A DNA stretch of 64,000 nt from the NCBI RefSeq assembly GCF_011752975.1, contig NZ_VWWP01000004.1, positions 62,001-126,000 of the forward strand. Direction: 5' to 3'. Shown here piece by piece: positions 24,610-34,428 of this stretch. The translations under genes were made by a program, and so were the position numbers. Position 1 is the stretch's first letter, and every line of letters starts with the position of its first letter. Source of the stretch: Chryseobacterium sp. Tr-659. Lineage in GTDB: Bacteria > Bacteroidota > Bacteroidia > Flavobacteriales > Weeksellaceae. The notes under the pieces were generated by a model, which did no database searches, was not told the DNA's origin, and worked only from the letters and a program-made list of their open reading frames with translations.

Positions 24610-27600
24610 TTATTTCTTTGTCAAAGCTTTAAACTTGAAATAAGAAACAGCTGATAAAGTAGCCATCGTGGCAAGGCCAATATAAACCCAAGCCGGTACT
24701 GGTACAGGGTCTCCTGCAGCATATGAGTGAAGCCCGCTCAGATAATAGTTCACCCCGAAATAGGTCATTACCATTGAACAGAATGCAAACATTGTTGCCA
24801 CGTGGAATGCCCATCTGCTTCTCAATCCAGGTACTAATCTCATGTGCAGCACAAATGCATACACCATAATAGAAATGAAAGCCCATGTTTCTTTCGGGTC
24901 CCAGCTCCAATATCTACCCCAGGATTCATTAGCCCAGATCCCGCCTAAGAAGTTACCAACAGTTAGTGCAAACAATCCTATCGTTAAAGACATTTCTGAA
25001 ACGATTACCAATTCCTTCAATGTAGTATCATGATGAATTTTATACGTTTCTTTATTTGAAATAATATAGAATACTAATGAAATAACCGCAATAATCATCG
25101 ACAATGCGAAGAATCCATAACTCGATGTAATGATTGCTACGTGTACAATCAGCCAGTAAGATTTCAATACAGGAACAAGCGGTGTAATCTGCGGATCAAG
25201 TGCAGAACCTCCGTGTGCAAATCCCATCATGATAACCGCTACCATAAATCCTGCAGCAGGAATCAATGCGTTTGCGTTTCTGTAAAGGATTAAACCTGCC
25301 GTAATACCTACCCATGAGATAAAGATAATGGCTTCATATCCGTTACTCCAAGGAGCGTGGCCTGAAATATACCATCTTGCCACAAGTCCTAAGAAATGAC
25401 AAAGATATCCTATTAAACCAATGGCAATAATGATCTTAATAATTTTCTTTAATGTTTGATTTGATTTGAATAGTTCAACAAAACCTAAAATCAAAAGTAG
25501 CCCCCCAATAAGTGTGTAGAAGATTAACAATTTGAAGTTAATATCTACTTTATTCATAAATACTTCAAGATCGACTTTGGATTTAGCAGGAACAACGGCT
25601 TTACCCCATTTCTGCTGATACTCTGAAAGCTTCGCCAATTCTGTATCTGCTTTGCTCCAGTTGCCAGTCTTCTGTGCAGTAAGTGCTTCAGCAAAATAAG
25701 GTCCCATTACCTCCTGAGACTCCATATCCGGTTCGAATTTCTGATCCAGCCATGAATGCCATGTGTGATTAGCATCATTTTTTACAGGAACTATTCTCAT
25801 AAACTGACCGCTGAAGAATCCATTGAAGATCTGTACTCTTTCATTTACAGCAATTACTTCTTTATCATAGTTTGTTTGTTCAGACGGTTTTTTACGGAAT
25901 GCCGTATTATAATCACGCTCTAAGATATAGGTAAGATTACCGTTAGCATCCGCAGGGAAAAGGTTCATCAATGAAGTGTATCCATCTTCATCGGCCTTCG
26001 TTTTATTTTTCAGTTCATCACCGCCCTTAGTTCCTACTTTAATCATCGGAACCATTGTCCAGCTTGGTGTATCCGTATTGATAGAAAGGAACCATTGGTT
26101 GGCAGTAAGAGACTTTCCGTCTGTTCCTTTAAATTCGTCTTTCTTGTATAGTTTTCTTAAAACGTCTAATGCTTCTGTATTGATAGGAACAATTCTTCCT
26201 TCAAAATTCTGAACCAAAAGGTATCCGAATTTATCTGCATGTTCTTTGCTGATTCTATTTCTTGCAATGATTTCATCCGGAGAGATAGATCTCATTTTCC
26301 CCATTGGAGTTGCTAATGAGTTCTGTTTTGGAGCCGCACCATCAAGCGGTTGAGCTGAAGGAGCCGGAGCATGAGAATGATTGTCACCTTCTACATGAAT
26401 GTGTTCTCTGCTTCCATCTGTAGTTCCGTGAGTTTCTATTTTCTGTGCATTTAATCCTAAGCTTAAGAAAATTAAAAGTACAGCTGCGGCTTTCTTTTTA
26501 TTAACATCAGTCAGCATTTTATTTAATTTCCAGAAGTGAGTTCCTTTCCAGAAGAAAATTACAAACATTCCCAGGAATAAAAGTCCGTATCCAATATAAG
26601 AAATTAAAGTTCCCCAGTAATCGTGGTTTACAGAAAGAACGGTTCCCATTCTGTCCGGGTCAAAGCTCGATTGGAAGAAACGGTATCCTTTATGGTTAAG
26701 AACATGATTCATATAGATTTTATAAGGAGTTTCTTTACCTTCATCGATAATTTTCACATGACTTTCGTAAGCACTCGGAGATGAACTTCCCGGGTACGTT
26801 TCCATTACAAAGTCATCCAGCTTCAGTGCAAAAGGAGTATTGTATACTTTAGGGCCAAATCCTACCATGATATTTAATCCATCCATAGTAACCTGCTTAT
26901 AAGCATTAGGATTTCCTTTTTCAACAGAAAGATCTACAATCTGCTTTGTTTTTGGACCCTGCAGTTCAATCTGAAGCATATCAGGAACATTTGCATCTTT
27001 CTTTCTGTCTCCTTCAATTGCCATCAGTCTTCCTTTTTTAAGACCTTCAGGAACTACCAATTTCAACTCGTTGATGGTATATAAACTTCTTAATGCCAAC
27101 GGCTGGAATTCATTCTTCACCGTATTCCCGGTTGCCTGAGTAGCCATGGTCATATAGCTGGCATCTACAGGAGTTTTAATAAATAGTTTTCCTCCTTCAT
27201 TTTTGAACTCAACCGCTCCTTCAATAGCTCTGTTGAATGTAACTAAAGTTCCGTTGATGGATTTTGTTTCACCCGGTTTAATGTAAATATTTTGTCTTCC
27301 GGTAGTTCCCGTAGAAACCAAATGAAGATATTCTGTACCGTTTGGTTCTGCAACAAGACTGTCTTTTTTTCTCTGAATGTATTCCTTGGCAAAAACTTTC
27401 ACTTCTTTTCCGCGGAAGTCATACGTTGCTTTGAAGTCTTTATGCAGCGGAGACATGAGGTAAGGGACATCCTGATAATTAAGAACATCACCCTTTTCCT
27501 CGATCTGAATTTTGAAGAAGTTTTTATCCGTTACGATTTCGTTGGAGGTTTCTCCTTCTCTGATGTGCATCTGCCCTTCAAAACTGATGTATCTGGTAAT

Positions 27601-27879
27601 AGCACCCCCGATAAAAATAAAAACGAAGGCAAGGTGAAAAACAAGAACCGGCCATTTATCTTTTTTCCAGAGTCTGTATCTGCCGATATTTCCTATGAAA
27701 TTAAGAATGAGCAGGATCATAATGAGTTCAAACCACTTGGCCTCATAAATTAATGCTTTTGCTGTAGGAGTTCCGTAGTCGTTTTCTAAGAACGTTGCAT
27801 AAGCCATTGCAAATGCGTACACCAGCAACAATACAGCCATTGTTCTGGTTGAGATAAGAATATCTTGGAGCTTCTTCAT
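24610..27879 (-). CDS. ccsBA: Fused ResB-ResC (CcsBA-type) cytochrome c assembly protein
   Basis: 1089 residues. The N-terminal half is ResB/Ccs1-like: membrane segments at about 15-30, 45-62 and 78-94, a long periplasmic domain, and a further segment near 425-445. The C-terminal half is CcsA/ResC-like with some seven membrane helices from about 775 onward, and carries the haem-handling WWD signature WGRYWSWDPKETWAF near 985-1000 plus flanking His residues. System II cytochrome c synthases export haem and ligate it to CXXCH motifs of apocytochromes in the periplasm. Fusion of the two halves in one chain is known in Bacteroidota and epsilonproteobacteria. The gene stands alone with its own terminator. 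Confidence 0.92.
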   Translation of the reverse strand: MKKLQDILISTRTMAVLLLVYAFAMAYATFLENDYGTPTAKALIYEAKWFELIMILLILNFIGNIGRYRLWKKDKWPVLVFHLAFVFIFIGGAITRYISFEGQMHIREGETSNEIVTDKNFFKIQIEEKGDVLNYQDVPYLMSPLHKDFKATYDFRGKEVKVFAKEYIQRKKDSLVAEPNGTEYLHLVSTGTTGRQNIYIKPGETKSINGTLVTFNRAIEGAVEFKNEGGKLFIKTPVDASYMTMATQATGNTVKNEFQPLALRSLYTINELKLVVPEGLKKGRLMAIEGDRKKDANVPDMLQIELQGPKTKQIVDLSVEKGNPNAYKQVTMDGLNIMVGFGPKVYNTPFALKLDDFVMETYPGSSSPSAYESHVKIIDEGKETPYKIYMNHVLNHKGYRFFQSSFDPDRMGTVLSVNHDYWGTLISYIGYGLLFLGMFVIFFWKGTHFWKLNKMLTDVNKKKAAAVLLIFLSLGLNAQKIETHGTTDGSREHIHVEGDNHSHAPAPSAQPLDGAAPKQNSLATPMGKMRSISPDEIIARNRISKEHADKFGYLLVQNFEGRIVPINTEALDVLRKLYKKDEFKGTDGKSLTANQWFLSINTDTPSWTMVPMIKVGTKGGDELKNKTKADEDGYTSLMNLFPADANGNLTYILERDYNTAFRKKPSEQTNYDKEVIAVNERVQIFNGFFSGQFMRIVPVKNDANHTWHSWLDQKFEPDMESQEVMGPYFAEALTAQKTGNWSKADTELAKLSEYQQKWGKAVVPAKSKVDLEVFMNKVDINFKLLIFYTLIGGLLLILGFVELFKSNQTLKKIIKIIIAIGLIGYLCHFLGLVARWYISGHAPWSNGYEAIIFISWVGITAGLILYRNANALIPAAGFMVAVIMMGFAHGGSALDPQITPLVPVLKSYWLIVHVAIITSSYGFFALSMIIAVISLVFYIISNKETYKIHHDTTLKELVIVSEMSLTIGLFALTVGNFLGGIWANESWGRYWSWDPKETWAFISIMVYAFVLHMRLVPGLRSRWAFHVATMFAFCSMVMTYFGVNYYLSGLHSYAAGDPVPVPAWVYIGLATMATLSAVSYFKFKALTKK

Positions 27880-27899
27880 GATTTATTGTACTTGACATG

Positions 27900-27925
27900 C
27901 AAAAATAAGGATGATAAACCACAAA
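27900..27925 (-). promoter_or_regulatory. Candidate promoter of ccsBA
   Basis: On the minus strand a -7 TATTTTTG (27900-27907) lies 20 nt before the ATG, with a TTTG at 27922-27925. The 14-nt spacing is short, so the -33 element is uncertain. Confidence 0.45.
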
Positions 27926-28166
27926 GAACTTAAAAAAAGCTGTTTTTTGTCACTTTGGCCCCTATTTTGCTTATTTTGAAACATTCTTAATAAGTTGAAA
28001 AATATTAAGAAAAATTCAATTTATAAATCCGAAAAAATACAGATTCATTATACCTATCCTAATGATTGAAGCATTCTATGTAAATTATCTGTTTTTGTTC
28101 CACAAGTTCTGAGAAAAAGAAGTTATTATTTTCCTGTTGGTTTCGGCAAAACAGGAATATTATATA

Positions 28167-28667
28167 TTATTTCCAGTAACTCCATTTCAAGCCGTCAAAT
28201 ACCGCCATACTTTTACTTACCGTATCATAACAAATCATTCCAGGATATGGATTCTTTACATTGAGATGAGGAGCTGCCACTTTTGGAAGAATCAAGGCTT
28301 TATCTGAAGACTCCAGAACCAGAACTCCCGGAACCGCAGTTGTAGCGGCACCTATAATAATCCTGTTCTGTCCGGGAATTTCTCCATTTGTATTAAATAC
28401 AGCATTCGTTATATCCCCGGCATCACTTAACGGAACCCATGCAGATTCCACATTCATTTTCAATACTTTATCATTTTTATCCATAAGAAGCGTTCCTGCT
28501 GAAGCATTAATGGGAAGCGTCTCAACAATGGGCAGTAGAATACCTTTTGTGGTATTAGCCGGAAAATCTAAAACCCCATCCCCGTCAACCTGTACTTTTT
28601 CAATCGCAATTTGAGCTTGCATTACAACCACTGAAAATAGGGTTATTATTGTAATTATCTTTTTCAT
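28167..28667 (-). CDS. Secreted hypothetical protein with a C-terminal cell-surface module
   Basis: 166 residues with a signal peptide (MKKIITIITLFSVVVMQAQ, cleavage after AQA/Q near 19). No catalytic motif was seen. The C-terminal 55 residues (GVLVLESSDKALILPKV then YPGMICYDTVSKSMAVFDG, ending LKWSYWK) match the end of the upstream 562-aa protein in pattern: LES.DK.L, then GM..YDT..K, then a G..W finish. Similar endings occur in many exported Flavobacteriia proteins that resemble phage tail-fibre or adhesin tips. The gene lies 11 nt after its larger neighbour, so they are co-transcribed and probably act at the surface together. Confidence 0.7.
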   Translation of the reverse strand: MKKIITIITLFSVVVMQAQIAIEKVQVDGDGVLDFPANTTKGILLPIVETLPINASAGTLLMDKNDKVLKMNVESAWVPLSDAGDITNAVFNTNGEIPGQNRIIIGAATTAVPGVLVLESSDKALILPKVAAPHLNVKNPYPGMICYDTVSKSMAVFDGLKWSYWK

Positions 28668-28678
28668 ATTTTGTTTTT

Positions 28679-30367
28679 TTAATCATTACAAGATCTGGTA
28701 ATACATTTCCATGTTGCGCCATTGTACAGCTTAAAACATTTATCTGCGGTATCATAAATCAACATCCCTTCTACAGGCAGCGCAATGCTTCCTGAAGTTG
28801 TTCTCGTTATAACCAATCCTTTATCTTTTGATTCAAGCGCTAAAAATCCGTTCGGAATATTTCCCGGCCAGCCGTTTTGAACATTGGTATATCCTGAGAT
28901 CCCCATTTTTGTAAAAGCATCCGGAACTCCCGTTGCAGGATCTTTAGTGCAGTAAGCTTCAAGATTGATTCCGAATGTAAAATATTGATTACCTGTGAAA
29001 GTGTAATTAAAAACAGCTTTACCGCCTGCAAAACTTGCTGCAGAAATCATTTGCACATTTTGGGTGAAACCTGCATCATCTGCTACCATCATAAACAACT
29101 TATCCGTGGCTACTATTTCGGTGTATTTTGAAAGATCAGCCTGCAGCCATAAAGAACCTGTATTATTTGTTTTCTGCACCAGCCAGGCTCTCTGAATGAT
29201 TTTCCCGGAAGTTGTGCCATAACTAACCAAAGGAAGAGACTGAATGTTATTATCTCCTGTCAGTAAAAAAGTTTTATCCTGAGGAAAAATGATTCTTCCC
29301 ACATCACTATTAGCAGAAATAAAATCGTTAGTTGTGGCAAGTACGAGCATACTATTATTTTCGTCGTTAATGCTGTTACTCACCATTTGACTTAAAGCTG
29401 ACTGGTCATCTTTTGCTAAACCGAAAATATTATTGTTGAAATCTGCATTAGAACCGGAGTTCCAGATTACAGACTGATCAGAGCCCAGGTAATTCTGAGG
29501 CTGCTTCAAAGTAATTCCATATTTTACAGCAAGATAAGAATTCACTCTTTGTCTCTCTTCCGCAGTTTGAGTTTCTGAATATAAAATAAACTCACCTATC
29601 CTGTCTCCGGCTAAAGAGCTGGAACCGGACCCTCCGTCATTATCCATCAAAAGAACCATTCCCGGATAATTATTTGTAGAAGAAACTCCATTTGAAGGAC
29701 CTCCGTAAGTAAAACCATTATTATCAAAAACATATTTTACATTTCCGGCTTCCACACTGTTATAATAAGACTGTATGCTTGGAGTGTTGCTTCCAACTGT
29801 TGAAATAATGTCTGTTCCGAAAAACACATCCCCGAACTCTTTTTCATTATAAAACTCCGGCCGGTTTGTCCTTGTTCCAAAGAAAGGAGATTGCCAAATA
29901 CCGGCGATAGCAGTAGTATTGGAGCTCTGAGCTGTTCCGTTCATTACAAAAACAGTTCTGTAAGTAGCAGACGCCGTTCTGGAAAGATGCGTGTATGAAG
30001 TCAGAGATTTTGTGGAGTTATCAGGAAATCCTGAAGGAAATTTGTATCCGGACCTATAGCCATTGGTGCTTACAATTTCTATCGCAGGATTAAAATTAAA
30101 AGCCGGAATAGATGCAGCTGTACGGTAAACGGGCCTTGCCCCTATCCCCGGATCAGCATAGTAACCCGGCATTCCCTGGTTGGCAATTCCATTTACCCCG
30201 CCAGTCTTTTGATTCTCCCATATGGAGACCTGTGTATTATCTGTTGTTGTGCCTGTACCTGCATCTGCTTTCACCCATATCTGCAAATTACCGGAAACAC
30301 CACCCGGAGATTGTGCCCATAACGTACCATTACACAACAAGAATACAAAGAATAATTGCTTTCTCAT
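28679..30367 (-). CDS. Secreted LamG/DUF8202-like surface protein
   Basis: 562 residues with a signal peptide (MRKQLFFVFLLCNGTLWAQ). After it, GGVSGNLQIWVKADAGTGTT opens a concanavalin-like (LamG-type) domain as in many Bacteroidota exported proteins; GDRIGEFILYSETQTAEERQRVNSYLAVKYGITL near 255-290 is the conserved block that closes it. A second beta-rich region (300-465) follows. The last 60 residues are the LES-DKGL ... GMLIYDTADKCFKLYNG module shared with the next gene. Likely a cell-surface adhesin or carbohydrate-binding protein. No T9SS sorting domain is visible at its C-terminus. It is first of a two-gene unit with a long leader. Confidence 0.75.
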   Translation of the reverse strand: MRKQLFFVFLLCNGTLWAQSPGGVSGNLQIWVKADAGTGTTTDNTQVSIWENQKTGGVNGIANQGMPGYYADPGIGARPVYRTAASIPAFNFNPAIEIVSTNGYRSGYKFPSGFPDNSTKSLTSYTHLSRTASATYRTVFVMNGTAQSSNTTAIAGIWQSPFFGTRTNRPEFYNEKEFGDVFFGTDIISTVGSNTPSIQSYYNSVEAGNVKYVFDNNGFTYGGPSNGVSSTNNYPGMVLLMDNDGGSGSSSLAGDRIGEFILYSETQTAEERQRVNSYLAVKYGITLKQPQNYLGSDQSVIWNSGSNADFNNNIFGLAKDDQSALSQMVSNSINDENNSMLVLATTNDFISANSDVGRIIFPQDKTFLLTGDNNIQSLPLVSYGTTSGKIIQRAWLVQKTNNTGSLWLQADLSKYTEIVATDKLFMMVADDAGFTQNVQMISAASFAGGKAVFNYTFTGNQYFTFGINLEAYCTKDPATGVPDAFTKMGISGYTNVQNGWPGNIPNGFLALESKDKGLVITRTTSGSIALPVEGMLIYDTADKCFKLYNGATWKCITRSCND

Positions 30368-30521
30368 TAATGTATTTTTTAATATTGTTGTCTATTTTTT
30401 CAGATTGGCAGATCTAACAAGGATACGCCAATGCATCGGGAAAGTGGAATATGGAAATGATTAAAAATAAACTTTAAATTGTTTTACTTCTTAACCCAAC
30501 GGTTATGACCAATCATGATAT

Positions 30522-30537
30522 CAGTATTAAAATACTG
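30522..30537. promoter_or_regulatory. Palindrome in the leader of the secreted-protein pair
   Basis: CAGTATTAAAATACTG is a perfect 16-bp palindrome lying between the promoter at 30581-30608 and the gene start at 30367, so it is an operator or RNA hairpin candidate. Confidence 0.4.
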
Positions 30538-30580
30538 TGATAAGCATTTCATGAACACACATGTTTTTTAATATATATCG

Positions 30581-30608
30581 CAAAGGTATGATATATTTTT
30601 TTAACAAA
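30581..30608 (-). promoter_or_regulatory. Promoter of the secreted-protein pair
   Basis: On the minus strand a -33 TTTG (30605-30608) and a -7 TACCTTTG (30581-30588) are 16 nt apart. Transcription would start near 30574, leaving an untranslated leader of about 205 nt before 30367. Confidence 0.6.
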
Positions 30609-30969
30609 ACAGCATATAATCATGTAAACATGTTTACATTTTTCATTTTAAAATTAAAATATCAGTCGCACTCAATATCAATCAGGAGATTTGTTTTATA
30701 ATATTAACCACATCATAATATATTGTTGTTTTTTTTCATTTCTACGTAAAAAATTAAAAACTTTATCATATTTTTTCAGTAGAAACAAAATAAACTACCA
30801 TTTAATAGACTTTAACAGGATCAGATTTGGATAAACAAAAAAAATAACCTTATTTTTATTTTATTAACGAAAAATATTTTTTAAAACAGATTTTAAATAA
30901 CCCTTATAAAAGCGGGATTACCAAAATGTTTTTTGGTTAAAAAAGATTCTTTTAGTGTTGAAAAAACAT
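30609..30969. other. AT-rich intergenic stretch, nothing recognised
   Basis: About 360 bases between divergent units, with long A and T runs. No ORF or repeat was seen. Confidence 0.4.
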
Positions 30970-30977
30970 TAAATTTG
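30970..30977 (+). promoter_or_regulatory. -7 element of ftsK
   Basis: TAAATTTG matches the Bacteroidota -7 consensus and lies 13 nt before the ATG at 30991. No TTTG is found at the usual -33 distance. Confidence 0.5.
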
Positions 30978-30990
30978 CGACATTGATATT

Positions 30991-33573
30991 ATGGACAAAA
31001 AGACACAAAAAAAACCGACTGAATCGCCTGATAAAGGCAGAATTTTATCTAAACCCCGTATTTTTTTCGGGCTTACTTTTATATTGTTCTCCGGCGTTCT
31101 TGCTCTCTCTTTCATTTCCTACTTAATGAACTGGAAAGCGGATCAAAGCCAAGCCGGGACTATGCTTGACAAGAGTATAAAATCTTCCAATATTTTCGGC
31201 AAAGTGGGTGACTGGCTGGGAAATATTTTCATCTTTGAAAGTATCGGTATTGCCTCATTCATTATTGCATTTTTATTTCTTGTGGTGGGTACCCTTATCC
31301 TTAAAAAGAAAATTTTCAAACCATGGATGACAATTGGCCATTCTTTGTTTTTTATTTGCTGGCTGCCTATCTTTATGGGAGCACTTACAAAAGGGCAAGG
31401 AGTTTTAGGCGGTGTATATGGTTATCAGATTATGGATTATCTTAATTCTATTATCGGAAGTGTAGGTTTATGGACCGTGCTGGCTGCAAGTATCCTTCTG
31501 TATTTTATACTTGAATTCAATCTTCGTCCAAGTTCTATCAAAGCAAAACTCAATAAGATCAATGAAAATACGATTGGAAAAGTAAAATCCATGATGCCGG
31601 ATTCTGATGAAGATTTTGAAGCGGATGAAGAACTGAAAGAAGAACCGGAGGAAACAGAAGAAGAAGTTGCTCCGAATGTTACCGTAAGCGATAGCAGCAG
31701 CCCTGCATCTAACAGTCCGTTTAACAGCAAAGCTAAAGAACAGGAACCGGTAAATGTTCCGAAAGGATTTCCGGAAGTACCTGTTTCTACCGATATAGAA
31801 ACTATTACAACACCTAATCATACTTCTTTTGAAGCTGAACCAAAGGAAGTTTCCCAACCGGTTAGTTTAAACCTTTCTACCAAACCTATTGTTCCGGTTT
31901 CAAGTCCGGAAGAGGCATTTGATATCAGACCTTCTACTCCATCTCCGGCAGTTACATCAACAGCGGCTCAAGAAAATATCAAGTTCAATGTAGAAGTAGC
32001 GCCTGTTATTGATGTGCTTGATGATTCTGACAGAAAATCTCAGGAGCTGATAGAAAAACACGGACTTTATGATCATAAATTGGATCTGGCGAATTTCCAG
32101 ATGCCTCCTGTAGATCTTCTGAAAGACTATGGAAGCGAAGAAATTTCGATCAACAAAGAAGAGTTAGAGGAAAACAAAAATAAGATCGTTGGACTTTTAA
32201 AGAATTTCAACGTAGGAATTGCAGAGATCAAAGCAACCATAGGGCCTACCGTTACATTATACGAAATTGTTCCTGAAGCCGGAATCCGGGTTGCTGCCAT
32301 TAAAAAACTACAGGATGATATTGCTCTGAATCTTTCTGCCTTAGGAATCCGAATTATTGCTCCGATGCCTGGAAAAGGAACCATCGGAATTGAAGTTCCA
32401 AGAAAAAACCCTACAATGGTTTCTATGCGTTCCGTGATCGGTTCTCAGAAATTCCAGAATACAGATATGGATCTTCCGGTAGTTTTCGGAAAAACGATTT
32501 CTAATGAAATTTTCATGGCCGACCTTTCAAAAATGCCTCACTTATTGATGGCAGGAGCAACAGGCCAGGGTAAATCTGTAGGAATTAACGCAATTCTTAC
32601 TTCTTTACTTTACAAAAAACACCCTAGTGAGCTGAAGTTTGTAATGGTAGACCCTAAAAAGGTGGAACTTTCATTATATTCAAAAATTGAAAGACATTAC
32701 CTGGCGAAGCTTCCTGATGCTGAAGAAGCTATTATCACAGATACCAACAAAGTAATCAATACCCTGAACTCTCTGTGTATTGAAATGGATACCCGATATG
32801 ACCTTCTTAAAAACGCATTCTGTAAGAACTTAAAAGAATACAACAAGAAGTTTGCAGAAAGAAAACTGAATCCTGAAAACGGACACCGCTTCTTACCTTA
32901 TATTGTATTGGTGGTGGATGAGTTTGCAGATTTGATTATGACCGCAGGAAAAGAGGTTGAATTGCCTATTGCCAGACTGGCACAGCTTGCAAGAGCCGTT
33001 GGTATCCACCTTATCGTAGCAACACAGAGACCTTCTGTAAATGTAATTACGGGTATGATCAAAGCGAACTTCCCTGCAAGAGCGGCATTCAGAGTAATTT
33101 CAAGTGTAGATTCAAGAACGATACTTGATTCTCCGGGGGCAGATCAGCTGATTGGTAAAGGAGATATGCTTTATTTCAACGGAAATGAGATCTTAAGACT
33201 TCAATGTGCTTTCGTAGATACTCCTGAAGTAGAAAGACTGGCTGAATTTATTGGAGAACAGAAAGGATATGCTTCGGCATTTTTACTTCCGGAATATGTT
33301 TCTGAAGATTCTACAAGTTCAGTAGGTTCATTTGATCCGAATGAAAAGGATGCTTTATTCGAAGAAGCGGCAAGAATTATTGTTTCTACGCAGCAGGGTT
33401 CTACTTCAATGCTTCAGAGACAATTGAAATTGGGATACAATAGAGCCGGAAGAATTATGGACCAGCTTGAAGCCAGCGGAATTGTTGGAGGATTCAATGG
33501 AGCTAAAGCAAGAGAAGTCCTGATCAGCGATCTTCATTCTTTGGAACAGTTTTTGGAAGATCTGCGTAGTTAA
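30991..33573 (+). CDS. ftsK: DNA translocase FtsK/SpoIIIE
   Basis: 860 residues. Four membrane helices lie at about 24-45, 83-103, 111-131 and 157-176; an acidic, Pro/Ser-rich linker runs from about 200 to 330. The motor follows: alpha/beta region from 385, Walker A GATGQGKS at 522-529, Walker B region PYIVLVVDEFADLIM near 640-655, and ATQRPSVNVITGMIKANFPARAAFRV. The C-terminal gamma winged helix (SMLQRQLKLGYNRAGRIMDQLE) reads polar DNA motifs. FtsK pumps chromosome dimers and termini through the closing septum and activates Xer recombination. It is followed 63 nt later by lolA and then an lptF/G-type gene. Confidence 0.97.
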   Translation: MDKKTQKKPTESPDKGRILSKPRIFFGLTFILFSGVLALSFISYLMNWKADQSQAGTMLDKSIKSSNIFGKVGDWLGNIFIFESIGIASFIIAFLFLVVGTLILKKKIFKPWMTIGHSLFFICWLPIFMGALTKGQGVLGGVYGYQIMDYLNSIIGSVGLWTVLAASILLYFILEFNLRPSSIKAKLNKINENTIGKVKSMMPDSDEDFEADEELKEEPEETEEEVAPNVTVSDSSSPASNSPFNSKAKEQEPVNVPKGFPEVPVSTDIETITTPNHTSFEAEPKEVSQPVSLNLSTKPIVPVSSPEEAFDIRPSTPSPAVTSTAAQENIKFNVEVAPVIDVLDDSDRKSQELIEKHGLYDHKLDLANFQMPPVDLLKDYGSEEISINKEELEENKNKIVGLLKNFNVGIAEIKATIGPTVTLYEIVPEAGIRVAAIKKLQDDIALNLSALGIRIIAPMPGKGTIGIEVPRKNPTMVSMRSVIGSQKFQNTDMDLPVVFGKTISNEIFMADLSKMPHLLMAGATGQGKSVGINAILTSLLYKKHPSELKFVMVDPKKVELSLYSKIERHYLAKLPDAEEAIITDTNKVINTLNSLCIEMDTRYDLLKNAFCKNLKEYNKKFAERKLNPENGHRFLPYIVLVVDEFADLIMTAGKEVELPIARLAQLARAVGIHLIVATQRPSVNVITGMIKANFPARAAFRVISSVDSRTILDSPGADQLIGKGDMLYFNGNEILRLQCAFVDTPEVERLAEFIGEQKGYASAFLLPEYVSEDSTSSVGSFDPNEKDALFEEAARIIVSTQQGSTSMLQRQLKLGYNRAGRIMDQLEASGIVGGFNGAKAREVLISDLHSLEQFLEDLRS

Positions 33574-33636
33574 AGGGAAAATCAGAAGGTTTAACCTTTC
33601 AAAATTAAAAATGTCTAAAGATTATTAAATAAAAAA

Positions 33637-34284
33637 ATGAAAAATATTATTTCAAAAGTTATATTAGGAAGTTTTGTTGTAGGTGCAGTAGGAATGGCCA
33701 ATGCTCAGAAGATTGATGCGAAAGCAAAAAAGATATTGGATGATATTACAGCCAACTACAATTCTAAAAAGAATTCTTACTTCAAATTTTCTTTTGGAAG
33801 CGGTCTTAACGGACAGGTTACGAAAACTGAACCTGGTATTTATTATGCTGCCGGAGAAAAATATAAACTGAAGATCATGGATACCGAACAGATCTTCGAC
33901 GGAAACAAAATTTACAACATCAACGCGGATGATATGGAGGTAACCATTGCAAAGCCCAACGGAAGCAGCACCATGTTCTCTCCTATCAACTACCTGACGA
34001 CCTACAGAAATGATTATAACGTAACTTATAACGGTAAAAAAATGATCAATGGAGTTAATGCAGATTTCATTAAGCTTACTCCTGTAAAATCAAACGGAAT
34101 CCAGTTTGTTTACCTTTTTGTAGATTCTGCAAAGAAACAAATGGTAAAACTGGAACAGCACGGAAACAATAAAGATGTTGCGGTAATTGCAATTAAAGAA
34201 TACAAAGAAAATCAGGAACTGGATCCTAATATGTTCGTTTTTGATAAGAATAAGTTTAAAAACTACGTAATTACAGAATTGTAA
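33637..34284 (+). CDS. lolA: Outer-membrane lipoprotein carrier protein LolA
   Basis: 215 residues with a signal peptide (IISKVILGSFVVGAVGMANA, cleaved before QKIDAK). The rest is the LolA half-barrel: AKKILDDITANYNSKKNSYFKFSF, GIYYAAGEKYKLKIMDTEQIFDGNKIYNINAD and NPYVT-like beta strands, ending NMFVFDKNKFKNYVITEL. LolA binds the acyl chains of lipoproteins released by LolCDE and carries them across the periplasm to the outer membrane. It lies 63 nt downstream of ftsK, a conserved neighbourhood in Flavobacteriia and many proteobacteria. Confidence 0.9.
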   Translation: MKNIISKVILGSFVVGAVGMANAQKIDAKAKKILDDITANYNSKKNSYFKFSFGSGLNGQVTKTEPGIYYAAGEKYKLKIMDTEQIFDGNKIYNINADDMEVTIAKPNGSSTMFSPINYLTTYRNDYNVTYNGKKMINGVNADFIKLTPVKSNGIQFVYLFVDSAKKQMVKLEQHGNNKDVAVIAIKEYKENQELDPNMFVFDKNKFKNYVITEL

Positions 34285-34428
34285 GCGAAAAGGTAAAAGG
34301 ACAAAAACGTAAAGTGTGGATAGTAAATTTACAGTTTGGTGATTTAGCCTTTTTACTTAATTATAAAAATTTCATAAAATATCAGAGCTGCAAAGAAAAC
34401 TTTGTGGCTTTTTGATTAATTTTGGCGC

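Noticed and set aside
28131..28157. Terminator TTCCTGTT / AACAGGAA after the 166-aa secreted protein gene
   Set aside because: The 8-bp stem has an 11-nt loop and is followed on the minus strand by AATAATAAC, not a T-run, so termination is not supported.
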